A stretch of 47,374 bases of DNA from Sphingobacteriales bacterium. GTDB lineage: Bacteria; Bacteroidota; Bacteroidia; Chitinophagales; Chitinophagaceae. The translations under genes and the position numbers were made by a program. The notes beneath the pieces were generated by a model that worked only from the letters and a program-made list of their open reading frames with translations, had not been told where the DNA came from and did not search any database. Shown piece by piece: positions 1 to 7,270 of this stretch. The stretch is from contig JACRJO010000038.1 in the NCBI GenBank assembly GCA_016219985.1, positions 1 to 47,374 on the forward strand, in the 5' to 3' direction. Position 1 is the first letter of the stretch; each line of letters starts with the position of its first letter.

Positions 1-57
1 CTGCTAATTGCAGTAAACCTAACTTGGTTTTGATTAACTTAGTTTCCACTTTCATTT

Positions 58-119
58 CTGACAGTTTTTGGGGTTAAACTTTGGTTTGTTGTTACTCTAA
101 AGTTAACCCTAACTGTCAG
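58..119. repeat. Imperfect inverted repeat upstream of ndk
   Basis: The left arm starts CTGACAGTT at 58 and ends ACTTT near 82. The right arm runs AAAGTTAACCC to CTGTCAG at 99-119. The arms complement each other apart from a few indels, around a loop of about 16 bases. It lies in the first 254 bases, which otherwise hold only the heptad tract and the ndk promoter. It could be a terminator for a gene left of the window or a small repeat element; no T-run is obvious. Confidence 0.5.
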
Positions 120-185
120 ATTAAGTCGTAGCTAATACAATATATATGATGATATTTCAGCATTAAACTCCGGGGCTGCCCGGAA

Positions 186-220
186 GACTATAGACTAATG
201 ACTAAAGACTAACGACTAAA
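186..220. repeat. Heptad tandem repeat GACTANN x5
   Basis: Five units in exact 7-bp register: GACTATA, GACTAAT, GACTAAA, GACTAAC, GACTAAA. The tract ends 6 bases before the ndk -7 box, so it occupies the -33 region of that promoter. The same period and core recur, sometimes on the other strand, near 7.1 kb and 11.4 kb. Confidence 0.85.
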
Positions 221-226
221 AAACCC

Positions 227-234
227 TACCTTTG
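227..234 (+). promoter_or_regulatory. ndk promoter -7 box (TACCTTTG)
   Basis: TACCTTTG is an exact match to the Bacteroidota -7 consensus TAnnTTTG, 20 bases before the ndk ATG. No TTTG -33 box is seen at the expected distance; that position is occupied by the heptad tract. Confidence 0.6.
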
Positions 235-254
235 CGGCGCAAAAACAAAGCAAT

Positions 255-671
255 ATGAGTAACAGAACATTTACCATGATCAAACCGGATGCCATGAAAA
301 ACGGGCACGCGGGTGCGATCATTGACCGTTTTATCAAGGAAGGATTCCGGGTTGTAGCCCTGAAACAAACCAAACTGAGCGCAGAGAAAGCCGGGGAATT
401 CTATGCCGTACATAAAGAAAGGCCCTTTTACGGGGAACTCGTGGAGTTTATGAGCAGCGGGGTGATCATTGCCGCTATCCTGGAAAAGGATAATGCCGTG
501 GCCGCTTTCCGGGAACTGATCGGCGCCACCAACCCGGCCCAGGCTGCGGAAGGCACGATCCGGAAATTATATGCCACATCAGTTGGCGAAAATGCTGTTC
601 ACGGAAGTGACAGCGACGAGAACGCGAAGATCGAAGGCTCCTTCTTCTTCAGCGGGCTGGAACAGTTTTAA
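255..671 (+). CDS. ndk: Nucleoside diphosphate kinase
   Basis: Transfers the gamma-phosphate of ATP to nucleoside diphosphates through a phosphohistidine intermediate; cytosolic housekeeping enzyme. The product is 138 residues, the usual length for the family. The N-terminus TFTMIKPDAM carries the conserved Lys10, and the catalytic His is His116 in NAVHGSDS. The variant YATSVGEN before the active site is, as I recall, common in Bacteroidota. ATG at 255 follows a TACCTTTG promoter box, and a strong hairpin terminator follows the stop, so it is probably monocistronic. Confidence 0.97.
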   Translation: MSNRTFTMIKPDAMKNGHAGAIIDRFIKEGFRVVALKQTKLSAEKAGEFYAVHKERPFYGELVEFMSSGVIIAAILEKDNAVAAFRELIGATNPAQAAEGTIRKLYATSVGENAVHGSDSDENAKIEGSFFFSGLEQF

Positions 672-687
672 GAAAGCTTTCAATAAC

Positions 688-722
688 AAAGGCCGTTTAT
701 CCCCGGGTAAACGGCCTTTTAT
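688..722. terminator. Hairpin terminator between ndk and the TraB-family gene
   Basis: A 12-bp stem (AAAGGCCGTTTA at 688-699, TAAACGGCCTTT at 708-719) around an 8-base loop is followed by TTTTATTT on the plus strand. The A-rich left flank could let it also serve the convergent gene that ends at 757. Confidence 0.85.
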
Positions 723-756
723 TTGTACCGATATCGATTCAGGATCTGCTATCGCG

Positions 757-1677
757 TTAAATCGTTCGCACACTGCTTCGTTTATTCTCCACCGGGGTTA
801 CTTTATAACCGGCTTTTTTCAGGAGGCTGATCACCCCTTTCTCCCCGGGCAGGTGCCCCGCTCCCACTGCAATTAGCAGGGATTTTTCCTTCATAAGCGT
901 TTTTAATTGTTCCACCCAGTTGGCATTGCGCCGGTACAGCAGGATATCGGCATAACTGCTCATCCCCGCCTCGCTGTCCACCATCAGGGACTCCAGCTTT
1001 CCCAGGTCCTGTTTCCGGTAGGCATCCATCAGTTCATTCATCATTTTGTCCTCCCCCTTGTCATTGCCGGAACTGTCAACATATTTTAACAGCTCGGCCG
1101 CCTGGTATTTGTAAGGGATGCTGTCGAGGAAACCCGCCTGCTGCGACATGGTCTCCAGCCCCTTAATCTTTTTCCCGTTCTCTTTGGCCTCACTCATGAT
1201 CACCTGTTCCATGGAAGTGGCCCCCTCACAGGGCATTTCCCCCTGTGAAAGCAGGGAAGATGCCATGATGGGTTTGTAGGTTTCCAGTACGGAAAAAGGG
1301 AGCATGCTGTTATTTTCTTCGAAATACTTTTTCACCCGTTCATATTCGGCTTCGGTCAGCAGGTCGCGCAGCGTGGTATCGTCCCGCATTTTCAATTTGC
1401 TCATGGCACCCAGCATTTCAAAGAGATTATCCATGTCCAGTTCAAAATAGACCTGGTCACTGCTGCTGATCACTTTTTTCATACTGTCGCTCAGCATTGC
1501 ATCATCCCTGCACAGCATGTGAATGGTGCCATAGAGCCAGGAGGGTTTTTGCAGCCCGTTGCCCTCGATCTTCCAGAGCAGGGAATTCACCGGGGCCGGG
1601 TTATGCTGATTGTTTTTCTGGGCACAGCCGGTGATGGCCAGCATCGTCAGGAGAAATACAGAACCAACTCGTATCAT
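757..1677 (-). CDS. TraB/GumN (Tiki-like) family lipoprotein
   Basis: 306 residues with a lipoprotein signal peptide whose lipobox AITGC places the lipidated Cys at 18, so it is probably anchored in an envelope membrane. The two GxxH motifs that define the TraB/Tiki superfamily are present: GTIH at 50-53 within WLYGTIHM and GAGH at 272-275. In eukaryotic Tiki proteins these residues support metal-dependent peptidase activity; bacterial members are mostly uncharacterised, so a hydrolase role here is inference. The acidic and helical middle is typical. It converges on ndk and shares the hairpin at 688-722. No partner gene is evident. Confidence 0.85.
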   Translation of the reverse strand: MIRVGSVFLLTMLAITGCAQKNNQHNPAPVNSLLWKIEGNGLQKPSWLYGTIHMLCRDDAMLSDSMKKVISSSDQVYFELDMDNLFEMLGAMSKLKMRDDTTLRDLLTEAEYERVKKYFEENNSMLPFSVLETYKPIMASSLLSQGEMPCEGATSMEQVIMSEAKENGKKIKGLETMSQQAGFLDSIPYKYQAAELLKYVDSSGNDKGEDKMMNELMDAYRKQDLGKLESLMVDSEAGMSSYADILLYRRNANWVEQLKTLMKEKSLLIAVGAGHLPGEKGVISLLKKAGYKVTPVENKRSSVRTI

Positions 1678-1806
1678 GAACTTATTTTTTTATGAAATTA
1701 GGGAATTGAAGCGCTGCCGGGGATACCCATTGTATAAGCGGTCAGCCTGCTACCGGAGCAAATACCCTTCCAAAACAGGAGCAGTGTCTTTGTGGCAGGT
1801 TAATAA

Positions 1807-1834
1807 GCTGCGAGCTATGAGTTTTGAGCTCCGA
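1807..1834. repeat. Heptad tandem repeat GCTNNGA-like x4
   Basis: Four 7-bp units in register: GCTGCGA, GCTATGA, GTTTTGA, GCTCCGA. They lie in the 202-bp gap between the TraB-family gene and the ATP-grasp gene. The period equals that of the GACTANN tracts but the unit differs. Confidence 0.7.
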
Positions 1835-1879
1835 GCACATGGCAAGCGTTGAAAGAGGTATTTTAAACTTAATGTAAGA

Positions 1880-2956
1880 TTAATAAAATACTTCTTCCCA
1901 ATAGCGGGAAAACCGTACGCCCCATTTTACGGCTGTTTCCCCCGGGAGAATGGGTAATCCCAAGGCTTGTTTTACGGCAAGCGCCGGGAGATTCACCCCT
2001 GCACCAAGGGCGGCAGAAATAGTACCCTGTACCCGGGGATTGATCTCGAGGATCAAAAATCCACCCGCCCCGGATTCCTTTACCTGTATGCCAATATTGC
2101 CGTTTAATTGCAGCGCTTTAATGACCTGCCTGCAATAGTCCATAATGGATTCCTCCTGCACAAATTCACCTTCGACGGATATGCCGTTGATCATTTTGCG
2201 GCGAAGCCGGGGAACGAGCAGGGAGGCTTCTCCCCTGTCGCAAAGACAATCCACCGAATATTCGGGGCCCGGGAGGTACTCGCTGACCAGCAATTCAGGA
2301 AATGGAGCGGATGAAAGGATACGGATCGCATCGGCGGCCCTGGTATAAGTGGAACTGGGTTTATAATTAAACAGCAAATCCGGTTCGTTGATTTGTTCAC
2401 TCAGGATCCGGAATCCCCGGCTGCCATTGGAAACCGAGGGCTTGAAGCAGACCTCTTTCCCCGGATAACCCAGTTCTTCGATGGCAGACCGGAACTGATC
2501 CACGGTTTCCACGACCCGGAATTCCGGAACAGGTATTCCTCTCCATTGGAGAAATTCATAGAGCCGGCTCTTGTTATTGGCGATCTCTAAGGAAGCCGCG
2601 GAGGAGACCAGGACCCGGGTGCCCGCTTTTTCAAACTCATCGAGGTGCCCGGCAAATACGGGCAGTTCTTTTGTTACGAGGGGTAGTACAACCTGGATAT
2701 TTTTTTCCCGGCAAAGGCGGAGTACCGTACTGGCAAAGGCAGGATCATCCGCCCTCGGTATCCGGACAAAATCGCTGGCGAGATAACGACCCACTGCATT
2801 TTCATTGGCGTCAGCTGCCAGGACATGGAAGGAACTTTCCTTCCCCAGGCATTTCAGGATACCGGCCGCGCCGGGCGCACCGCCGCCTGTCATCAATATA
2901 TGAATACTGCTTCCGGGCGGGATACCGGGCTTCTTATGGTCTGTTGATCCGGGCAT
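1880..2956 (-). CDS. ATP-grasp enzyme, carbamoyl-phosphate-synthase-like
   Basis: 358 residues. An N-terminal Rossmann-like pre-ATP-grasp segment (ILMTGGGAPGAAG near 20-33) is followed by an ATP-grasp fold with KPSVSNGSRG near 172 and the Mg-binding EINPRVQG near 305. Family members ligate a carboxylate to an amine, thiol or similar nucleophile through an acyl phosphate; the substrate here cannot be told. The ATG at 2956 lies 10 bases after the stop of the upstream UbiD gene, so the two are almost surely one operon. The domain resembles the carB half-domain but is a stand-alone single unit. Confidence 0.8.
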   Translation of the reverse strand: MPGSTDHKKPGIPPGSSIHILMTGGGAPGAAGILKCLGKESSFHVLAADANENAVGRYLASDFVRIPRADDPAFASTVLRLCREKNIQVVLPLVTKELPVFAGHLDEFEKAGTRVLVSSAASLEIANNKSRLYEFLQWRGIPVPEFRVVETVDQFRSAIEELGYPGKEVCFKPSVSNGSRGFRILSEQINEPDLLFNYKPSSTYTRAADAIRILSSAPFPELLVSEYLPGPEYSVDCLCDRGEASLLVPRLRRKMINGISVEGEFVQEESIMDYCRQVIKALQLNGNIGIQVKESGAGGFLILEINPRVQGTISAALGAGVNLPALAVKQALGLPILPGETAVKWGVRFSRYWEEVFY

Positions 2957-2966
2957 GAGGAGGTTT

Positions 2967-4928
2967 TTAACGCACTACTGCTTCTTCACCATACAACTGG
3001 CCTTTAAATTTAAGGGAAGGAGACGGAATAAAAGCGCCCAGTCCCAAATGCCCCCATTTCTCGTCTACCGATTTTATGGTTGCCTCATCGGCAACGATGA
3101 TATTGGGCCAGTCGCGCTGGAAATTATCCAGGTCTTTTGTTTTCCGGGTACCATCCAGTCCCATGCAGGCCGTGTAGCGGGCGCCGGTTAACGGGGATTG
3201 GGCCCCGTCCTCAGCCGCATTTAGCAGGAGGGGTGATTTATAGAGGTGAAAATCCCGTTTCGGATCCAGGTTATTGCAAAAACGCCAGAGGGCGGATGGC
3301 AGGTCATGGGCATCCACGGTATGCTCCACGTAGAGGATCATTTTGATCCCGGCTGTTTCCGGTAAGGCGGCTATTTTCGTATGCAGCTCCCCGATATGCC
3401 CCGGCCGGTTCTTTTCCACGGAAACCAGCAGGCAGGGAATTTCATTTTTTACAAGGGAGGCATTCACTCCTTTTATTTCCGGGAATGTTTTTAAAAGGAC
3501 TGTTTCCAATGGTCCCGGATCGCGGTTATAGGTGCCCGGTATATACAGTTCATCTGTTTCTTCTTCTTTTTTAGCGGTGCCGTCAATACACATTTTCCCC
3601 CCGAATCCCAGTTTGCTGCAGCTGTGATCCAGCACATCCATCGGCCCGGTGGAGAAATAAATATCCGTGGCGGGATTCAGGTTGCTGAAAACATAGGGCG
3701 CCAGGGCTGCATAGTCCTGGATACGGACCCCTTCGTCAGCGAGTACCAGTATTTTATTAAACATCATCTGGCCCGCCCCCCACATGGCATTCATTACTTT
3801 TTGTCCCTGGCCGGCATATTCCTTTTTGATCCTGGTGATGACCAGGTTGTGAAACACCCCTTCAACAGGCATGTCCATATCGGTAATCTCCGGCACCATG
3901 GTCATCTTGATCGGCGCCAGGAAAATGCGCTCCGTGGCTTTACCCAGCCAGGCATCTTCCTGGGGCGGTATCCCGACAATGGTGGCAGGATAAACGGCGT
4001 TCTTCTTATGGGTGATCGCGGTGATATGAAATTTCGGGTACCAGTCGGGCAAGGAGTAATAGCCGGTATGATCCCCGAAAGGTCCCTCCCATATCAGTTC
4101 CTCTGCAGGATCCACATAACCTTCGATAATAAAATCAGCATCTGCCGGCACTTCTATATCCGGCTGGGTGATGCAACTGACCAGTTCCACTTTTTTCTTC
4201 CGCAGGAAACCCGCCAGCATATATTCGTCCACGTTTTCGGGCAATGGAGCCGTGGCGGAATAGGCATATACCGGGTCACCGCCCAGGGCCACGGCCACAG
4301 GCATTCTCTTATTCAGTTTTTTGTATGCGGCAAAATGTTTGGCGCTTACTTTATGTTTATGCCAGTGCATACCGGTCAGCGCGGGACCAAATACCTGCAT
4401 CCGGTACATTCCCACATTGCGGGACCGGGTAAGGGGATCTTTTGTATGAATGATGGGCAGTGTGACAAAGGGGCCCCCGTCTTTGGGCCAGCAGGTGATC
4501 ACAGGCAGCTTCGTGATATCAGGCTGCTCCATCAGCACTTCCTGGCATTCGCCCCTGCCCTTTCTTACCCTGGGCATCCAGCTGGCAAACTGCCCCAGTT
4601 TGGGCAATAATTTTAATTTATCCAGCATCCCTTCCTTGGGAGCGGATAAGAGGTGAAAGAGATTTTCGATTTCCCGGGTCACATCATCCAACTGGCCCAC
4701 CCCCAGGGCCATGCACATCCTTTTCTCACTGCCATAGGCATTCATGAGTACGGGAAAATCATAGCCGGTGTTTTCAAAAAGCAGGGCCCTGCCCCCGTTT
4801 CCGGATTTGCTGATCCGGTCGGTGATTTCGGCTATCTCGAGTTTCGGGTCCACATAAGACCTGATCCGGGCCAATTCTCCTGCCCTTTCCAATGCGTCAA
4901 TAAATGCTTGCTGATTTTTCCAGGCCAT
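2967..4928 (-). CDS. UbiD-family decarboxylase
   Basis: A prenylated-FMN-dependent decarboxylase of the UbiD family. UbiD members act on aromatic or conjugated acids in ubiquinone and menaquinone synthesis, among other pathways. The family core GPFGDHTGYY is intact, as are PPQEDAWLGKATE and the later GFGGKMCIDGTAKK segment. The protein is 653 residues from the chosen start, longer than E. coli UbiD (about 497), as is usual for the Bacteroidota subfamily. I chose ATG 4928 (MAWKNQQ) rather than an upstream in-frame start at 5015 because a TACATTTG promoter box at 4949-4956 lies between them. No UbiX is present in the window. A menaquinone role is plausible but unproven. Confidence 0.9.
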   Translation of the reverse strand: MAWKNQQAFIDALERAGELARIRSYVDPKLEIAEITDRISKSGNGGRALLFENTGYDFPVLMNAYGSEKRMCMALGVGQLDDVTREIENLFHLLSAPKEGMLDKLKLLPKLGQFASWMPRVRKGRGECQEVLMEQPDITKLPVITCWPKDGGPFVTLPIIHTKDPLTRSRNVGMYRMQVFGPALTGMHWHKHKVSAKHFAAYKKLNKRMPVAVALGGDPVYAYSATAPLPENVDEYMLAGFLRKKKVELVSCITQPDIEVPADADFIIEGYVDPAEELIWEGPFGDHTGYYSLPDWYPKFHITAITHKKNAVYPATIVGIPPQEDAWLGKATERIFLAPIKMTMVPEITDMDMPVEGVFHNLVITRIKKEYAGQGQKVMNAMWGAGQMMFNKILVLADEGVRIQDYAALAPYVFSNLNPATDIYFSTGPMDVLDHSCSKLGFGGKMCIDGTAKKEEETDELYIPGTYNRDPGPLETVLLKTFPEIKGVNASLVKNEIPCLLVSVEKNRPGHIGELHTKIAALPETAGIKMILYVEHTVDAHDLPSALWRFCNNLDPKRDFHLYKSPLLLNAAEDGAQSPLTGARYTACMGLDGTRKTKDLDNFQRDWPNIIVADEATIKSVDEKWGHLGLGAFIPSPSLKFKGQLYGEEAVVR

Positions 4929-4948
4929 ATACGGTTGTTGTAGCGTTG

Positions 4949-4956
4949 CAAATGTA
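4949..4956 (-). promoter_or_regulatory. UbiD operon -7 box (TACATTTG)
   Basis: On the minus strand TACATTTG matches TAnnTTTG. It lies 20 bases upstream of ATG 4928, so transcription should begin near 4943 and exclude the longer reading frame. Confidence 0.6.
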
Positions 4957-4993
4957 CAACACTGCCTGCCATCAATAGTTGAACGGGGGAATC

Positions 4994-5845
4994 TCAATAG
5001 ACATTTACCGGGCAACCATTCCGGTTTCTCCGCATCGGGTCACCCCCGCCGGAGGTGGTGAGCCGGTAGGTCAGGTGCACACCGGTGAAATAATAAATGT
5101 CTTTATACTTCGGGCTGCCCCGCTGGGCGCCTTTTGCCGGGTAAATAAAACTGCCGCCCGGAACTTCATCCCCGCGGTAGGACAGATCCAGGGCAATGGC
5201 CCCGTTTCCATTCAGCATATCAGATTCATCCGCGTAGTTCCCGCTCACATCATCCAGGTAATCGGTGAATAATTTCCGGAGACCCAGTTCAACCCCGATC
5301 CGCAGGTTATAATTGATGGCATATTTGATGCCACCGCCTAACGGCAAAGCGAGTTGGGTCAATCCATAAGGTTTGCCATAGCCCGCTATCCCCTGCCCCT
5401 CGGTACCCAGGGGCTTCAGGAAAAATTTCTGACCGCTGGCGTCATAGGTATAGGGATTGAAATGAAAAACGGCGAGGCCGCCGAATACATAGGGTGAAAA
5501 TTTAGCGCTGTATAAATTCCTGAAATAATATTCGCCCAGCAGGCTCAGCTCCGTGATACTGGTTTCAAATGAAAGATTCCGTAAAATAAGATCGGGCTTG
5601 GTATTGTACCGGTCGGCTCCTCCCACCACACTGTAGGTAAGCCCGGAGCGGATCATCACCTGGTCTTTGAGCTCATAACTAACTGTGATGCCAATGGCGC
5701 CATTGGATACTTTTTTGGGGAAAAGTTTATCGGCCAGGTCCCCGTTATACGCGGCTAACCCCCCGAATATCCCGAGGTGCAGGCGTTGGGCATAAAACTG
5801 GCTGCCCGTCCCCAACAGAAGGAAAAAAAGGATGGCTCTTTTCAT
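4994..5845 (-). CDS. DUF6089-type outer-membrane beta-barrel protein
   Basis: 283 residues with a signal peptide (MKRAILFFLLLG...FYAQ, cleavage after about 19). The mature part begins HLGIFGGLAAYNGDL, the opening strand typical of the Bacteroidota DUF6089 porin-like family. Alternating hydrophobic strands continue throughout, with GGIKYAINYNLRIGVELG near 200 and a late strand near 255. The role is unknown; such proteins sit in the outer membrane. A TATATTTG promoter box precedes it at 5865-5872. The gene is separate from the UbiD operon downstream, which has its own promoter in the 65-bp gap. Confidence 0.8.
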   Translation of the reverse strand: MKRAILFFLLLGTGSQFYAQRLHLGIFGGLAAYNGDLADKLFPKKVSNGAIGITVSYELKDQVMIRSGLTYSVVGGADRYNTKPDLILRNLSFETSITELSLLGEYYFRNLYSAKFSPYVFGGLAVFHFNPYTYDASGQKFFLKPLGTEGQGIAGYGKPYGLTQLALPLGGGIKYAINYNLRIGVELGLRKLFTDYLDDVSGNYADESDMLNGNGAIALDLSYRGDEVPGGSFIYPAKGAQRGSPKYKDIYYFTGVHLTYRLTTSGGGDPMRRNRNGCPVNVY

Positions 5846-5864
5846 AACTAAAATGGCTATCTAT

Positions 5865-5872
5865 CAAATATA
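5865..5872 (-). promoter_or_regulatory. -7 box for the DUF6089 gene (TATATTTG)
   Basis: Minus-strand TATATTTG matches TAnnTTTG exactly and lies 19 bases upstream of the ATG at 5845. Confidence 0.55.
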
Positions 5873-5946
5873 AGGCCGTTATTGTTTTCTGACCAGTGAA
5901 TAACGTAAAAGATTAATCCCTGGTTTACCCCGGGTGGATATATTCT

Positions 5947-5976
5947 GCCGCCGCCGGCAAGCCATCCGGCGGCGGC
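5947..5976. terminator. GC-rich hairpin downstream of the epimerase gene
   Basis: A perfect 11-bp stem, GCCGCCGCCGG at 5947-5957 and CCGGCGGCGGC at 5966-5976, with an 8-base loop. It lies 40 bases past the epimerase stop. No U-run follows on either strand, so intrinsic termination is uncertain; it may protect the 3' end or be a dispersed palindrome. Confidence 0.5.
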
Positions 5977-6015
5977 TGTGACGTTTGCAAATCAAGGGAA
6001 CTATTTTCGAATTAC

Positions 6016-7041
6016 TTATTTGTGATAGAGTCCTTTATAGGTGATGCCCAGTCCCGGTTCCCCGGAATAGGAAATTTTGCCAAAATCGTAGCCAATACCG
6101 GTGGCGAGGTCCTCCTCTAATAAAAGGGGGCCGTCCATATCCACATGGTCGATAAAGGGAAGCAGGTGGGCGATGGCGGCAGCGCCGACGGTTGATTCAT
6201 TCATACAACCCACCATGATTTTCAAATCCAGTTCCCGGGCCTTTTGAATCATCCGCCGGGCGGGTGTGATCCCGCTGCACTTGGTGAGTTTGATATTGAT
6301 CCCATGGAAATGATCCTTACAGCGCTCCACATCCTGTTCATATACGCAGGCCTCATCCGCATAGAGCGGCAAAACCGATTCTTTATACAGGATGCTCATT
6401 CCTTCCCAGTTGTCTTTAGCGAGGGGTTGCTCCACCAGTTCCACTCCCAGTTCTTTGAGCCGGGGGATCAGTTGCAGGGCGGTCTCCAGGCTCCAGGCCG
6501 CATTGGCATCCACCCGTAAGGCGGCGTTTGTATTGTCCCGCAAGGCCTTTACAATAGCGATATCATCAGGAGTGCCCACTTTGATCTTGTAGATGGGCCA
6601 GGGTTTTTCTTTCATCTTGGCGACCATTTTGTCCACGGGGTCAATACCGATCGTATAGTCGCAAACGGGGTTTTTGGAAATATCCCCTCCCCATAATTCA
6701 TACAGTTGTTTTTGCTTGAGTTTTCCATAGATATCCCAGGCCGCAATATCCAGGGCGCAGACTAAAAAATTGTTTTGGGGAAACAGGTGGTGCAGGTAAT
6801 GCCAGTAGCGTTCCGGGTCGGTGAAGGCAAATTTTTCCACCATATTCTTTTTACTTTCCAGGTCTTCGATCATTTTCTCCACCGGGATATGGTAATAAGC
6901 AATGGCCGGCGCTTCCCCGTAGCCTTTGATCCCCCTGTGTTCGAGTTCCACAATTAAGGTAGGCTGATGGGTCTTGGTCCCTTTGGAAATAGTAAAGGGA
7001 TGCCTGAATTTTAGGCTGAACGGCCAGTATTTAACTTTCAT
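6016..7041 (-). CDS. Dipeptide epimerase (enolase superfamily)
   Basis: 341 residues, likely an L-Ala-D/L-Glu-type epimerase acting on dipeptides from peptidoglycan or diet. The muconate-cycloisomerase-subgroup catalytic set is complete: KIK with Lys152 and Lys154, metal ligands Asp178 (RVDAN), Glu204 (VEQP) and Asp229 (ADE), and the second base Lys251 or Lys254 in KLTK. GCMNES near 278 is typical of the dipeptide epimerase branch. Exact dipeptide specificity cannot be read. The promoter box TATATTTG at 7046-7053 ends 4 bases before the ATG, implying a leaderless mRNA. Confidence 0.9.
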   Translation of the reverse strand: MKVKYWPFSLKFRHPFTISKGTKTHQPTLIVELEHRGIKGYGEAPAIAYYHIPVEKMIEDLESKKNMVEKFAFTDPERYWHYLHHLFPQNNFLVCALDIAAWDIYGKLKQKQLYELWGGDISKNPVCDYTIGIDPVDKMVAKMKEKPWPIYKIKVGTPDDIAIVKALRDNTNAALRVDANAAWSLETALQLIPRLKELGVELVEQPLAKDNWEGMSILYKESVLPLYADEACVYEQDVERCKDHFHGINIKLTKCSGITPARRMIQKARELDLKIMVGCMNESTVGAAAIAHLLPFIDHVDMDGPLLLEEDLATGIGYDFGKISYSGEPGLGITYKGLYHK

Positions 7042-7045
7042 AGTG

Positions 7046-7053
7046 CAAATATA
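7046..7053 (-). promoter_or_regulatory. Epimerase -7 box (TATATTTG), leaderless arrangement
   Basis: Minus-strand TATATTTG is an exact TAnnTTTG match and the ATG begins 5 bases downstream, so the mRNA should start at or very near the start codon. The -33 region overlaps the heptad tract at 7058-7085. Confidence 0.6.
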
Positions 7054-7057
7054 TTGG

Positions 7058-7085
7058 AACAGTCTGTAGTCGGTAGTCGGTAGTT
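7058..7085. repeat. Heptad tandem repeat NNTAGTC-like x4
   Basis: Units AACAGTC, TGTAGTC, GGTAGTC, GGTAGTT in 7-bp register. This is the reverse complement of the GACTANN unit seen upstream of ndk. It again occupies the -33 region of a promoter, here that of the epimerase. Confidence 0.8.
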
Positions 7086-7149
7086 CCTCCTAACAGGGTG
7101 TGTTTTAATGGCTGGAGCATTTCGTGCTTTTGTGGGTAGTAAGAAGGAA

Positions 7150-7184
7150 GTAGGGAGTAGGGAGTAGGGAGTAGGCAGTAGGCG
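7150..7184. repeat. Heptad tandem repeat GTAGGGA x5
   Basis: Units GTAGGGA three times, then GTAGGCA and GTAGGCG. It is the second of three heptad tracts in the 225-bp malQ-epimerase gap. Confidence 0.85.
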
Positions 7185-7238
7185 GCTGTACTAAGATTTT
7201 TCAGAATAAACAAATCTTCCGGGCCGGCGAAACCGCAA

Positions 7239-7270
7239 CTATCGACTATTGACTACCGACTACTAACTAA
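7239..7270. repeat. Heptad tandem repeat CTAYNGA x4 reaching the malQ stop codon
   Basis: Units CTATCGA, CTATTGA, CTACCGA, CTACTAA, then CTAA. In the GACTANN register this is GACTATT, GACTACC, GACTACT. The malQ stop codon (minus-strand TAG at 7267-7269) lies inside the last partial unit. Confidence 0.85.

Noticed and set aside
186..220. Heptad tract considered as a CRISPR or phage attachment repeat
   Set aside because: Units are 7 bases with no spacers and no cas genes or integrase nearby.
3624..4610. Long open frame on the plus strand opposite the UbiD gene
   Set aside because: It is antisense to a clearly recognisable enzyme, its translation is low in normal protein motifs and rich in His/Gly/Arg, and it has no promoter. 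It arises from codon bias of the real gene.
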